A DNA stretch of 64,000 nucleotides. It comes from Roseibium porphyridii. GTDB taxonomy: Bacteria; Pseudomonadota; Alphaproteobacteria; Rhizobiales; Stappiaceae. The notes under the pieces are model-generated. The model saw only the letters and a list, made by a program, of their open reading frames with translations. It did not search any database and was not told the DNA's origin. The stretch lies in assembly GCF_026191725.2 (NCBI RefSeq), contig NZ_CP120863.1, forward strand, positions 2,150,001 to 2,214,000. The letters are read 5' to 3'. This document shows, piece by piece, positions 26,664-35,135 of the stretch. The position numbers and the translations under genes were made by a program. How positions within the stretch are numbered: the stretch's first letter is position 1; every line of letters starts with the position of its first letter.

Positions 26664-28151
26664 ATGGCTCCAAATTTTGTTCGCCGTCGAATGTCCCGGG
26701 TCGCCTTTGCTGCGGCGGGCATCGTTCTCGGCGGAATGATCGCGTTTCAACCCATTCAGACCGCAAAGGCACAAGGACCGGTTTCCGTCGCTGACCTTGC
26801 GGAAAACCTGGCAGATGCCGTGGTGAATATTTCCACCGCGCAAACTGTACAGGGCAGGCGCAGCGTGCCGATGCCCCAGGTTCCGGACGGGTCTCCTTTC
26901 CAGGAGTTCTTTGAAGAATTCTTCAACCGGCAGAACCGTGACGATGGCCAACCTCGCCGCGTTCAATCGCTTGGGTCGGGCTTCGTGATTGACGGCGAAG
27001 AAGGCATCATCATCACGAACAATCACGTGATTGAAGGCGCTGACGAGGTCACAGCGAATTTCAACGACGGCACCAAGCTCAAGGCGGAAATTCTCGGAAC
27101 GGATGAAAAGACAGATCTGGCCGTTTTGAAAGTGGTGCCCGAAACGCCTTTGAAGGCCGTCCAGCTTGGTGACTCAGATGCCATACGTGTTGGCGACTGG
27201 GTGATGGCAATCGGCAACCCGTTCGGCCTGGGCGGAACGGTTACCGTCGGAATTGTGTCGGCAAGAAACCGCGACATCAACTCCGGTCCTTATGACAACT
27301 TCATTCAGACCGACGCATCGATCAACCGGGGCAATTCCGGCGGTCCGCTGTTCGACATGCAGGGCAATGTCGTCGGTATCAACACAGCAATCATTTCTCC
27401 CTCCGGCGGGTCGATCGGTATCGGCTTTGCCATTCCGGCGAAAACGGCCACGCGCGTGATCGATCAGCTCAGGGAGTTCGGTGAAACACGGCGCGGCTGG
27501 CTGGGTGTGCGCATCCAGGAAGTCACCGACGAGATCGCTGAGAGCCTTGGTATGGACGAGGCGATGGGTGCACTGGTTGCCGGCGTGACTGAAGATGGCC
27601 CTGCCTCGAAAGCCGAAATCGAGCCGGGAGATGTCATCATCAAGTTCGATGGCAGTGAAGTTGAAGCGATGCGCGAACTTCCGCGCATGGTTGCCGAAAC
27701 AGCTATCGGCAAGGATGTGGAAGTCGTCGTTCTTCGTAAGGGTGAAGAAGTGACTATCAGCGTCACTCTGGAGCGTCTGGAAGAGAACGACGTTACCGAA
27801 GCCAGCGCGACAACTGAAGAAGAGCAGGAAGAAAAGCCGGTTGAGAAGAGCGAAGTCCTCGGAATGACGCTCTCTGAACTCGACGATGAGCTTCGTGAGC
27901 AGTTCTCCATTGAAGCTGATGTCACCGGCGTTGTTGTGACTGAAGTCGAGGCTGGTTCTTCTGCAGAAGAAAAACGGGTCCAGGCGGGTGACGTGATCAA
28001 GGAAGTCGCTCAGGAACCGGTGGAAACACCGGCAGACGTCGAGGCCGAGATTGAGAAGCTCAAGGAAGGCGGGCGCCGGTCTGCCTTGTTGCTGCTGGCC
28101 AACCCCTCAGGCGATGTTCGCTTTGTTCCAGTGCGAATTGAGGACGAATAG
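26664..28151 (+). CDS. degP: DegP/HtrA-type periplasmic serine endoprotease
   Basis: Periplasmic protease/chaperone of the Do family, 495 residues. A signal peptide covers about 1-37 (VAFAAAGIVLGGMIAF, then TAKAQG). The catalytic triad is His in TNNHVIEGA, Asp in KTDLAVLKV and Ser in RGNSGGPLF. Two PDZ domains follow (GWLGVRIQEVTDEIAESLG and ADVTGVVVTEVEAGSSAEE), separated by an acidic Glu-rich linker. It sits after the hflKC operon terminator, with its own 100-base upstream region, and ends in a strong terminator. Confidence 0.94.
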   Translation: MAPNFVRRRMSRVAFAAAGIVLGGMIAFQPIQTAKAQGPVSVADLAENLADAVVNISTAQTVQGRRSVPMPQVPDGSPFQEFFEEFFNRQNRDDGQPRRVQSLGSGFVIDGEEGIIITNNHVIEGADEVTANFNDGTKLKAEILGTDEKTDLAVLKVVPETPLKAVQLGDSDAIRVGDWVMAIGNPFGLGGTVTVGIVSARNRDINSGPYDNFIQTDASINRGNSGGPLFDMQGNVVGINTAIISPSGGSIGIGFAIPAKTATRVIDQLREFGETRRGWLGVRIQEVTDEIAESLGMDEAMGALVAGVTEDGPASKAEIEPGDVIIKFDGSEVEAMRELPRMVAETAIGKDVEVVVLRKGEEVTISVTLERLEENDVTEASATTEEEQEEKPVEKSEVLGMTLSELDDELREQFSIEADVTGVVVTEVEAGSSAEEKRVQAGDVIKEVAQEPVETPADVEAEIEKLKEGGRRSALLLLANPSGDVRFVPVRIEDE

Positions 28152-28176
28152 TCTCATCAGGATTGCCCTGAACAAG

Positions 28177-28204
28177 AAAAAGGCGCCGGTGACGGCGCCT
28201 TTTT
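28177..28204. terminator. Bidirectional terminator between degP and serB
   Basis: Perfect 11-bp stem (AAAAAGGCGCC / GGCGCCTTTTT, loop GGTGAC) with T runs in both directions. It serves the convergent degP and serB genes. Confidence 0.92.
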
Positions 28205-28223
28205 TTGATCCAGTGGGCTCGGG

Positions 28224-29114
28224 TCAGCTCAGTACGAAATCTTTTTCGGCGTATCCCTGAAGATAGAGAAGGGCCGTCAGGTCACCGTAGTCGATGCGGA
28301 AGTCGGCGGCAGCGGCAACGGCCGGTTTGGCCCTATAGGCAACACCTGATCCAGCACGCTCGATCATGGCAAGATCGTTCGCACCGTCACCAACCGCCAA
28401 TGTATCTTCGAAATCCAGGCCGTTTTCGGCAACCAGATATTCAAGCCGGGTTCGCTTGGCATCCCGGCCCAGGATCGGCTCGCCGACTTTACCACTCAGT
28501 TTGCCATTCGATTCAAGCAGGGTATTAGCCTGATTTTCGTCAAAGCCGATCATGGCGGCAATGGCTTTGGTGAAATGTGTGAATCCACCCGACACAAGCG
28601 CGCAATAGGCGCTGTCAGACTTCATGGTCTGAACAAGTGTCCGGCCACCGGGCATCAGCTGAATGCGGTTGCTCAGCACCGTGTCGATCGCGGAGACGGG
28701 TAAACCCTCCAGAAGGCCAACCCGTTCCCGTAATGCCGGCTCAAATTCAATCTCGCCACGCATTGCGCGCTCGGTGATTTCGGAAATCCTGTCTTTCAGA
28801 CCGAGTTCAGCTGCCAATTCATCGATGCATTCCTGCCGGATCATGGTGGAATCCATGTCAGCGATCAGCAGTTTCTTGCGACGTTTGTCAGGAGCCTGGA
28901 CAAATACGTCAACAGGTGCCCGCCCGATCACATCGCGAAGCAATGTGTCAGCGGCACTTGCGTTCGGCCCTTCAAACCGGATATCGGCTGCAACACCCGG
29001 ATTGAGCACCGTCGCGGAACCGGTTACTCCAAGAGCAGCCTCCGCCTTGCTGATGAGATCCGCGTTCACCGCAGGAGCCGTTGGAGTGGAAACCAGGGTG
29101 GCGACAAGAGACAT
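28224..29114 (-). CDS. serB: Phosphoserine phosphatase
   Basis: Last step of serine synthesis: dephosphorylates O-phosphoserine. The 296-residue protein has an N-terminal ACT-like region (about 1-75) and a HAD phosphatase domain. The nucleophile motif is DMDSTMIRQE, motif II is LVSGGFTHF and motif III/IV is GDGANDLAMI. The start at 29114 (MSLVATLVSTP) was chosen because its upstream extension encodes no family sequence. Its start codon overlaps the miaA start codon on the other strand, so both genes must be driven from promoters inside the neighbour. Confidence 0.93.
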   Translation of the reverse strand: MSLVATLVSTPTAPAVNADLISKAEAALGVTGSATVLNPGVAADIRFEGPNASAADTLLRDVIGRAPVDVFVQAPDKRRKKLLIADMDSTMIRQECIDELAAELGLKDRISEITERAMRGEIEFEPALRERVGLLEGLPVSAIDTVLSNRIQLMPGGRTLVQTMKSDSAYCALVSGGFTHFTKAIAAMIGFDENQANTLLESNGKLSGKVGEPILGRDAKRTRLEYLVAENGLDFEDTLAVGDGANDLAMIERAGSGVAYRAKPAVAAAADFRIDYGDLTALLYLQGYAEKDFVLS

Positions 29115-30069
29115 GGATGAAGCCTTGGAAGACAAGAGAAAGAAAACAATCGGGTGGCGCGCCATTTTGATAGCCGGACCCACGGCGAGCGGCAAGTCTG
29201 CTTTGGCCCTGGATCTTGCCAAAAGACTGGATGGAGTGATCATCAATGCCGATTCCATGCAGCTTTACGAAGACTTGCGCCTTGTGAGTGCAAGACCGTC
29301 CCCGAGCGAGGAGCGCGACGCCGAGCATCGCCTCTACGGTGTCTTGCCAGCTTCACAGGCTTTTTCCACAGGCGCTTGGTTGCGAATGGCAAGTGCAGAA
29401 ATGGAGGCTGTCTGGTCCGAAGGACGCGTACCGATTTTGGTTGGCGGTACAGGCCTTTATTTCAAGGCTTTAACGCAAGGGCTTGCGGAGCTTCCGGATA
29501 TACCGGAGGACATTCGCGAAAGAGCTCGCGATCTGGCGGACAGGGAAGGGGTCGAAGGGCTCAGAAAAGCGCTTGCGGACGCTGGAGACATTGTCGCCGC
29601 TGGTGAACTTGCCGATCCGCAACGGCTTGCCCGTGCTCTTGAAGTCATTCTTGCGACTGGCCAACCGCTCAGCGTCTTGCAAAAAGCTCAACATGCAACG
29701 CCCTTTCTGTCACCCGAACACGCTTTGCGCCTGGTGCTGGCTCCGCCAAGGGCCTGGCTTCACGAACGTATCGCCAGGCGCGCTGCAATGATTGTGGGCG
29801 AGGAAGGCATTGATGAAGTCCGGGCATTGCTGGGCAAGGGTCTCTCGCCAAAACTGCCCGGTATGCGCGCCATAGGAATCGCCGAAATCCGGGACTTGTT
29901 GTCGCAGCAGGCCAGTCTGGACGAAACTATCAACAGGCTCACTGTTGCAACGCGGCAATATGCAAAACGACAGGAAACCTGGTTCCGAAACCAGATGCCC
30001 GATTGGCAAAGGATTGATCCTTCAGTTGGAATCGATTTGGAACGGTTGCCGGGTTTCGCAGAAAAATGA
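29113..30069 (+). CDS. miaA: tRNA dimethylallyltransferase
   Basis: Adds a dimethylallyl group to A37 of tRNAs reading UNN codons. The protein has about 318 residues. The P-loop is GPTASGKSALALDL, the DSMQ motif is INADSMQLYEDL, and the substrate-gripping motif is VGGTGLYFKAL. The C-terminal RQYAKRQETWFRNQ is the conserved tRNA-binding end. ATG 29113 is the most likely start (MDEALEDKRKKT); the frame stays open far upstream but there it is the antisense of serB. The tail is followed by about 190 bases with no recognised gene. Confidence 0.93.
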   Translation: MDEALEDKRKKTIGWRAILIAGPTASGKSALALDLAKRLDGVIINADSMQLYEDLRLVSARPSPSEERDAEHRLYGVLPASQAFSTGAWLRMASAEMEAVWSEGRVPILVGGTGLYFKALTQGLAELPDIPEDIRERARDLADREGVEGLRKALADAGDIVAAGELADPQRLARALEVILATGQPLSVLQKAQHATPFLSPEHALRLVLAPPRAWLHERIARRAAMIVGEEGIDEVRALLGKGLSPKLPGMRAIGIAEIRDLLSQQASLDETINRLTVATRQYAKRQETWFRNQMPDWQRIDPSVGIDLERLPGFAEK

Positions 30070-30262
30070 TCCGTCAACCTGTGGGGTGTGCGCTGCAGCG
30101 AGCACTATTTCGCTAACCTGTTGGTAATGCGAATATATTTTTGCCATTATTGACATTATACTTTGGTCTGTCTTCGGGGCGTCACAATCTAAAGTTACAT
30201 GGCAATGGCTTGTTGTCAGAAGTATTTCAGTCCCGGGATATCGCCGATAAAGGGAGGACACG

Positions 30263-30802
30263 GTGCAGACGATTTTTCTCGAATGCGGTTCAGTGCGACT
30301 TGTCCCATTGTCTCCCGCCGATATTAATCTCGTCAAAGACCTTCATTCAGACCCTTACGGCAACCTTTGTACTGATACTTCCACAAATTGCGTCGTGGTT
30401 GATGCGGCGGAACTGGTCCGTAATGCATTGCAGAACCAGACGGATCATGGCTTTGCCAAATGGAAGGCAGTGACGGAGGAGGGCAAGTTTATCGGTTGGG
30501 CAGGGTTTACCCCACTCGCCGAAACTTCAGAGATCAGCTTGAACTATTGCCTCTACACCGACGTGCTTGAGCAGGATGAAGACCTTGCCAAGCGCCTCTG
30601 TAAAGGGCTCTCCGACTGGTTTTTCCAAAATACCTATTTTTCGCATCTGGTCGCGGTCGTTCGTACGGACAACCGAGACATGCGCGAGGCAATTCAGGAT
30701 GCCGGGTTCTATCACCGGGAAAGCAAGGCGATTGACGGAATGCAGGCAGACCTGTTTCAGATGCTCAGTCCCTCCATGCAATCGTATTTGATGAGTGCCT
30801 GA
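30263..30802 (+). CDS. GNAT-fold protein lacking a clear acetyl-CoA loop
   Basis: A 179-residue protein of the RimJ/RimL-like GNAT group (VRLVPLSPADINLVKDLHSD). It is clearly a tandem paralogue of the next gene: both share LHSDP, AKWK/SKWK, F-I-G-x-A-G-F and DWFF at matching positions. Where the second copy has the acetyl-CoA loop WRQGYASE, this one reads EQDEDLAK, with no Gly. Acetyltransferase activity is therefore doubtful. The GTG start has GGAGG at 5-base spacing. A terminator hairpin follows the stop. Confidence 0.75.
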   Translation: MQTIFLECGSVRLVPLSPADINLVKDLHSDPYGNLCTDTSTNCVVVDAAELVRNALQNQTDHGFAKWKAVTEEGKFIGWAGFTPLAETSEISLNYCLYTDVLEQDEDLAKRLCKGLSDWFFQNTYFSHLVAVVRTDNRDMREAIQDAGFYHRESKAIDGMQADLFQMLSPSMQSYLMSA

Positions 30803-30840
30803 CGAGACGAAGTTTTTGACAGCGCGAGTGACTTGAAATG

Positions 30841-30866
30841 GACCGTTCTTGAACGGTCTTCTTTTT
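30841..30866 (+). terminator. Rho-independent terminator between the tandem GNAT genes
   Basis: GACCGTTC-TT-GAACGGTC inverted repeat followed by TTCTTTTTT. It shows that the next frame cannot start at 30849 (inside the hairpin) and that the two paralogues are at least partly uncoupled. Confidence 0.8.
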
Positions 30867-30884
30867 TGTTGGGAGAACGCCTCC

Positions 30885-31442
30885 TTGTCCGATCCGATAT
30901 TGGTAACACAACGTCTCAGGTTAACGCCGTTTCTGGAGACGGATTATAAATTGCTGAGAGACCTGCATTCAGACCCTGAGGTCAATCGTTACCATTCGCC
31001 GGGCCTTGCACCGATGGCGGAGGCGGAAGTTCAACGGAGATTGACATCCTATGTGGAGGATCATCGACGCACGGGCATCAGCAAATGGAAGCTTGAAACG
31101 ATTGATGACGACTTTATCGGGCGGGCAGGGTTCTCCTGGCAGAACGAACCGGACGGATATGAACTGGGATACAGTTTGAAACAGGCATATTGGAGACAAG
31201 GATACGCAAGCGAAATCGCGATTGCTCTGGTTGACTGGTTCTTCTCGCATAGAGCAGAGGACCAAATGTTCGCATACGCCGCCTCGGAGCACCGAAAATC
31301 CTTTGCCGTCATGGAAAAGGCAGGTCTAAGACCGTGGATGGAAATGACCAAACACGGCGTGTCATGCCGCTTCTACCGGATCACACGACAGGAACATGAA
31401 AGAGCGCGTGGCGTGGTCATTCCGACAAGCGGGTCTAACTGA
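30885..31442 (+). CDS. GNAT acetyltransferase (RimJ/RimL type)
   Basis: An approximately 185-residue GNAT protein with LVTQRLRLTPFLETDYKLL at the N-terminus, an acetyl-CoA loop YWRQGYASE, and SFAVMEKAGLRPW near the C-terminus. Proteins of this group acetylate N-termini or small molecules; the substrate is unknown. The TTG at 30885 follows GGGAG by nine bases. The stop overlaps the end of the convergent tetR gene by eight bases. Confidence 0.8.
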   Translation: MSDPILVTQRLRLTPFLETDYKLLRDLHSDPEVNRYHSPGLAPMAEAEVQRRLTSYVEDHRRTGISKWKLETIDDDFIGRAGFSWQNEPDGYELGYSLKQAYWRQGYASEIAIALVDWFFSHRAEDQMFAYAASEHRKSFAVMEKAGLRPWMEMTKHGVSCRFYRITRQEHERARGVVIPTSGSN

Positions 31443-32025
31443 TTTCACACCCGGACGCTGCCGCGAGCGCGACTGGCAGTGCCGCATTCGCCACTTCTTC
31501 TGCCAGTTTCTCGTCAGCCATGGCACGTGCTGTGGTGAGCGCGCCTATGAGGATGCTCAGGAAGGCCCAGGCAGATTTTCGTCTTTCCTCTTCGACCGCA
31601 CCCGGCAATCCCCGCGCAATCAAGTCTGCTATGCGATCCATCTTAAGGTCGTAGAGTTCCCTCGTGTCTGCATCTGCCCGGGCGACGTCGGGCGACATGG
31701 CGGTCATGGCACAGCCGCAGGCGCGATCCTTGCGATGCGCGGCACCCAGGTAGTAACGCGCAAAGGCGTCAAACCAGCCTTTGCCATATTGCCTTTGATA
31801 GTCAGGAATTGTCTCAATAACCTCGTCCAGCCCTGCTTCAAGCGCCATTCGGAATGCATCGTTCTTGGATTTTAGATGGGCGTAGAATGCGCCAGATGTT
31901 GCTCCGGCAGCATTTGCGATACCGTCAACGCCGATACCGTCAAACCCTTCTTTTTTGAACATCCGACCGGAGGCTTTCAGGAGGGCCTTCCGCGTCTCAG
32001 CCTTGCGCGTATTCTGCTTAGTCAT
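31435..32025 (-). CDS. TetR/AcrR family regulator
   Basis: A 196-residue repressor. The N-terminal HTH is TRKALLKASGRMFKKEGFDGIGVDGIANAAGATSGAFYAHLKSK; the VDGIA..AG.T.GAFY pattern is typical of TetR proteins near redox or tautomerase-type genes. The C-terminal ligand domain holds CGCAMTAMSPDVAR. It is divergent from the tautomerase-like gene, and the shared 125-base gap holds three copies of one palindrome, so autoregulation plus control of the neighbour is very likely. Confidence 0.88.
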   Translation of the reverse strand: MTKQNTRKAETRKALLKASGRMFKKEGFDGIGVDGIANAAGATSGAFYAHLKSKNDAFRMALEAGLDEVIETIPDYQRQYGKGWFDAFARYYLGAAHRKDRACGCAMTAMSPDVARADADTRELYDLKMDRIADLIARGLPGAVEEERRKSAWAFLSILIGALTTARAMADEKLAEEVANAALPVALAAASGCEIS

Positions 32026-32044
32026 TTTCGTTCGGCCTTAAATT

Positions 32045-32128
32045 ATATAACGACCGCAATATTTTTCTTGAAGATATAACGATCGTTACATATATGGAGC
32101 TTATCGAAGAATATAACGAACGTTATAT
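32045..32128. promoter_or_regulatory. Three-site TetR operator array
   Basis: Three copies of ATATAACG-N2-CGTTATAT: 32111-32128 (perfect arms), 32074-32091 (one mismatch, right arm CGTTACAT) and 32045-32062 (two mismatches, CGCAATAT). Start-to-start spacing is 29 and 37 bases. They fill the promoter region between the divergent tetR and tautomerase genes. Confidence 0.75.
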
Positions 32129-32150
32129 TTAAGTAAGGAGACAGATTCTT

Positions 32151-32567
32151 ATGCCTTTGGCTTTAACGTACACAGAGGGCGTCTTCGACGCTGATTCAGG
32201 TGCTGCAGCTGGTCGCAAGATTACCCAGGCATTCCTGAAATGGCATGGATTGACGGGTAACACGGTCATGACGCCCAATGTGACAATGCAAATCCAGGCG
32301 CTTCCGAAATTCGCTGCTCTTTCGGGAGGCGAGCCCGTGTCAGCTGCGTGGCTGGAGTGCAAAACACCGTCATTTGCGCTTGCGGATCGGGACACCCAGG
32401 TCGGCTTCTTCAGGGAAGCGACAGACATCATTGAAAACGCTACAGGTGGAACACTTCCACGAGACCGGATTTACACCAATCTGGTTCACACGGTTGACGG
32501 TTCCTGGAACCTCGACGGTCGCGCCATGACCAACAGCGAATTGGGTGAGCGCATAGCGCGAGGCTGA
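32151..32567 (+). CDS. Tautomerase-superfamily-like protein
   Basis: A 138-residue protein starting Met-Pro-Leu (MPLALTYTEGVF). After Met removal Pro would be N-terminal, as the catalytic Pro1 of 4-oxalocrotonate tautomerase enzymes. The C-terminal part (VGFFREATDIIENATGGTLPRDRIYTNLVHTVDGSWNLDG) has the helix plus strand layout of MIF/4-OT-like proteins. The identification is by pattern, not a confident family hit. AAGGAG precedes the ATG. It is controlled, by position, by the divergent TetR through the three-site array. Confidence 0.6.
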   Translation: MPLALTYTEGVFDADSGAAAGRKITQAFLKWHGLTGNTVMTPNVTMQIQALPKFAALSGGEPVSAAWLECKTPSFALADRDTQVGFFREATDIIENATGGTLPRDRIYTNLVHTVDGSWNLDGRAMTNSELGERIARG

Positions 32568-32646
32568 GCCGCGCTAAAAGATGCCGGTTCAAACCGTCGG
32601 GCATAAAAGATGGCATTTGTTTGAAAGAGCATTGGAGCCAAACGAA

Positions 32647-32683
32647 ATGAAGGCCTGGCATGACGCCAGGCCTTCATGGTTTT
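32647..32683. terminator. Terminator between tautomerase-like and chemoreceptor genes
   Basis: A perfect 13-bp stem ATGAAGGCCTGGC / GCCAGGCCTTCAT (loop ATGAC), followed by GGTTTTTC on the plus strand. The convergent arrangement suggests use in both directions. Confidence 0.85.
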
Positions 32684-32705
32684 TCTCACCGTTCGCGATG
32701 CAGCC

Positions 32706-34718
32706 CTACGCTGCGGCCACATTTTCCAAGAAGCGGTCTACCGTGAGTTTCAAGGAGGCCGAATTATCGGTGCTGGCCGTTGAGGCGGTTCGCATCTGTT
32801 CGATCGACCGGCGCGTGTCAACGACTGCCGAATTCACCTGGGTCACGTTTTCAGAGACCTCAGACGTACCGGCCGCAGCCAATTGTGCATTCCGGCTGAT
32901 TTCCTTCGCTGCCGCATCTTGTTCTTCGACTGCAGACGCGATGTTCGTGGTGAAGCTGTTCACCTCTTCCATTGTTGTTGCGATCTCGTCGATTGCTGTT
33001 GCGGCTTCATTCGTTGATGTTTGAATTCCGGAAATCTGCAGGCTGATTTCCTCAGTTGCCTTGGCTGTTTGTTCGGCCAATTGTTTCACTTCAGAAGCAA
33101 CAACCGCGAAGCCACGGCCTGCTTCGCCTGCTCTTGCCGCCTCAATGGTCGCATTAAGGGCAAGCAGGTTCGTTTGGCCTGCAATATCGGAAATCAGGTT
33201 GACAACATCGCCGATTTTCTGGGCGGCTTCTGCCAGTCCGGAAACCTGATGGTTTGTTGACTGAGCTGAACTGGTTGCCTTGTCGACGATTTCCATCGTG
33301 CGGTTGACCTGCTGGGCGATCTCCTGAATGGAAGCGCCAAGTTCCTCTGCAGCGGATGCAACCGACTGAACATTTTCTGACGCATTCCCGGAAGAGGTTG
33401 CTGCACCATTTGCCTGGCCTGACGTCAGCTCGGCAATGTCCGCCAGGTCACTGGCCGTGTTGTTCAGTTGGTCCATGTTGTCTGCCACTGAATCGAGCAG
33501 CCCTCCGGACTCGTCCCTGAAAGTATCGATCAGACGATCGATCTTGCGTTGCCGTTCAACCCGCTTTGCAGTCTCTTCCGCAGATTCCCCTTCCAGCCTC
33601 TGGCGTTCAACGGCATTGTCCTTGAAGACTTGAACAGCCTTTGCCATTTCACCAATTTCGTCTTTGAAGCCGGTTGCCGGGACTTCGGTATCAATACTGC
33701 CATCGGCCAACTGCTGCATCGCCGCAGTCATGGAGTGAACCGGTTTGACAATGGATCTCGCAATCACTGTTGCAGCGAAAACGGCGATCAACAGGCTCGC
33801 CAGACCGATTGCAAGTTCCATTCGCTCCGTAGCCTGGATACTCGCAACAGCTTCCGGCCCAAGCTGGTCCTGATCGGCTTTCACGCTGAGTTTTACATCT
33901 TCGACCGTTTTGGCAATCTGCGGTCCGATCTTGTCCAGCGTTCCGTGGATGATATCGTTTCTCGCCGTAATGTGCTGGACAACCTGTCCAAACGCAGAGC
34001 GGTAGTCTTCAAGGCCAGATTGTGCGGCTTTTGCAGCGGCTACCCGAGTGGGATTCTGCAACTCACCAATCAGCGTTCCGAGCTCCTCGGCCGTTTTTTC
34101 AAACTCGTTTTGAGTACGCTCCGCAGATGCTGCGTCGTTGACGATCAGAAACTTCTGCGCATAGAGCCTTCCAAGCAAAAAGCTCTCCTGAACACGCCCG
34201 GCCCAATAGGTTGCTGTTGCATCACCATCCTCAAAAGCGCTCACGGCGACTTTGGTGATTTCCTTTCGAATTTCAGGACCTTTTTCGTTCAGGATCGCCA
34301 CATCTTCGTTGCGCTTGGCCTGCAGTGCGATCACTTTATCGAACCCAACGCCATAGTCGCCCAATGCACCGCCGATCGACAGAATACCTTTGGCGCGCTC
34401 CGGATCCTGGATTTCGATTTCGGCTTCCTTATGGAAGGACTGCGCCTTTGCGAGGCGCTCCTTGACAACGCTAATCGCTGCCTCGTCGCTCTTGATGACA
34501 AAGTCCTTCACGCCTAGCCGCGTCATCAACACGTTTGCCTGCAAGCGTCCCACAAGATTGGTATCGCGCGCCAAACCTCGATATTCCGAAAATGTCGTCT
34601 CTGAGTTCGATAGACCGAAGTATCCCGTACCCGCCAGCAAAGCCAGCAAAAGGATGATGACGCCAAAGCCAACATAAATTCTCGGTCCAATCCTGACCGT
34701 ACTCAGTAGTCGTTCCAT
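32706..34718 (-). CDS. Methyl-accepting chemotaxis protein
   Basis: An approximately 670-residue inner-membrane chemoreceptor. TM1 is about residues 13-35 ([20 protein letters not shown]). A helical periplasmic sensor of about 250 residues follows, then TM2 ([21 protein letters not shown]) and a HAMP domain ([19 protein letters not shown]). The cytoplasmic signalling hairpin tip is [20 protein letters not shown], with [17 protein letters not shown]. There is no C-terminal CheR pentapeptide. The ATG at 34718 has AAGGGG eight bases upstream; a GTG at 34727 is the alternative. No che genes are nearby, so it is an orphan receptor with unknown ligand. Confidence 0.93.
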   Translation of the reverse strand: MERLLSTVRIGPRIYVGFGVIILLLALLAGTGYFGLSNSETTFSEYRGLARDTNLVGRLQANVLMTRLGVKDFVIKSDEAAISVVKERLAKAQSFHKEAEIEIQDPERAKGILSIGGALGDYGVGFDKVIALQAKRNEDVAILNEKGPEIRKEITKVAVSAFEDGDATATYWAGRVQESFLLGRLYAQKFLIVNDAASAERTQNEFEKTAEELGTLIGELQNPTRVAAAKAAQSGLEDYRSAFGQVVQHITARNDIIHGTLDKIGPQIAKTVEDVKLSVKADQDQLGPEAVASIQATERMELAIGLASLLIAVFAATVIARSIVKPVHSMTAAMQQLADGSIDTEVPATGFKDEIGEMAKAVQVFKDNAVERQRLEGESAEETAKRVERQRKIDRLIDTFRDESGGLLDSVADNMDQLNNTASDLADIAELTSGQANGAATSSGNASENVQSVASAAEELGASIQEIAQQVNRTMEIVDKATSSAQSTNHQVSGLAEAAQKIGDVVNLISDIAGQTNLLALNATIEAARAGEAGRGFAVVASEVKQLAEQTAKATEEISLQISGIQTSTNEAATAIDEIATTMEEVNSFTTNIASAVEEQDAAAKEISRNAQLAAAGTSEVSENVTQVNSAVVDTRRSIEQMRTASTASTDNSASLKLTVDRFLENVAAA

Positions 34719-34727
34719 GCCCCACAC

Positions 34728-35086
34728 CCCTTAGCACTACGAACCGCAAATCAAACGTGAGGGGATTAGGGGCCTTTGAACTTAACAAATTGATAAATCA
34801 CATTTTTTTGACTTCATGTGCAACCGTGAAGATACTGGTGCCGTCAATTTGTTATCGATCACCTATCCTAGGATGTAACGCGCTAGGTCGAATTGCCTAT
34901 GTATTTGCACTTAGGAAAAATTGGGCGTGCCAAGCACTCGCAATCAATCTGGCAAAATCACCAATTTTGCCGACTCATTTCGTGTCAAAATCGAATCAGC
35001 TGGGCTGATTGATTGGTGAGATACGTCCAAGGACGAGCACGCAGACACTTGTGACGGTTTTCGCTCTAAGGTCGCAGGAAGAAGCA
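34728..35086. other. Intergenic stretch without recognised gene
   Basis: About 360 bases between the chemoreceptor start and the leuA terminator. It is AT-rich near 34780-34870, which fits a promoter for the chemoreceptor gene. I see no RNA gene, repeat or coding frame that I can support. Confidence 0.5.
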
Positions 35087-35113
35087 AAAAAGGCCGCACT
35101 TGGCGGCCTTTTT
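35087..35113 (-). terminator. leuA terminator
   Basis: An 11-bp stem AAAAAGGCCGC / GCGGCCTTTTT (loop ACTTG). On the minus strand it ends in a T run directly downstream of leuA. Confidence 0.9.
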
Positions 35114-35135
35114 CCGTTCTTTTTTCGTCGACGGC

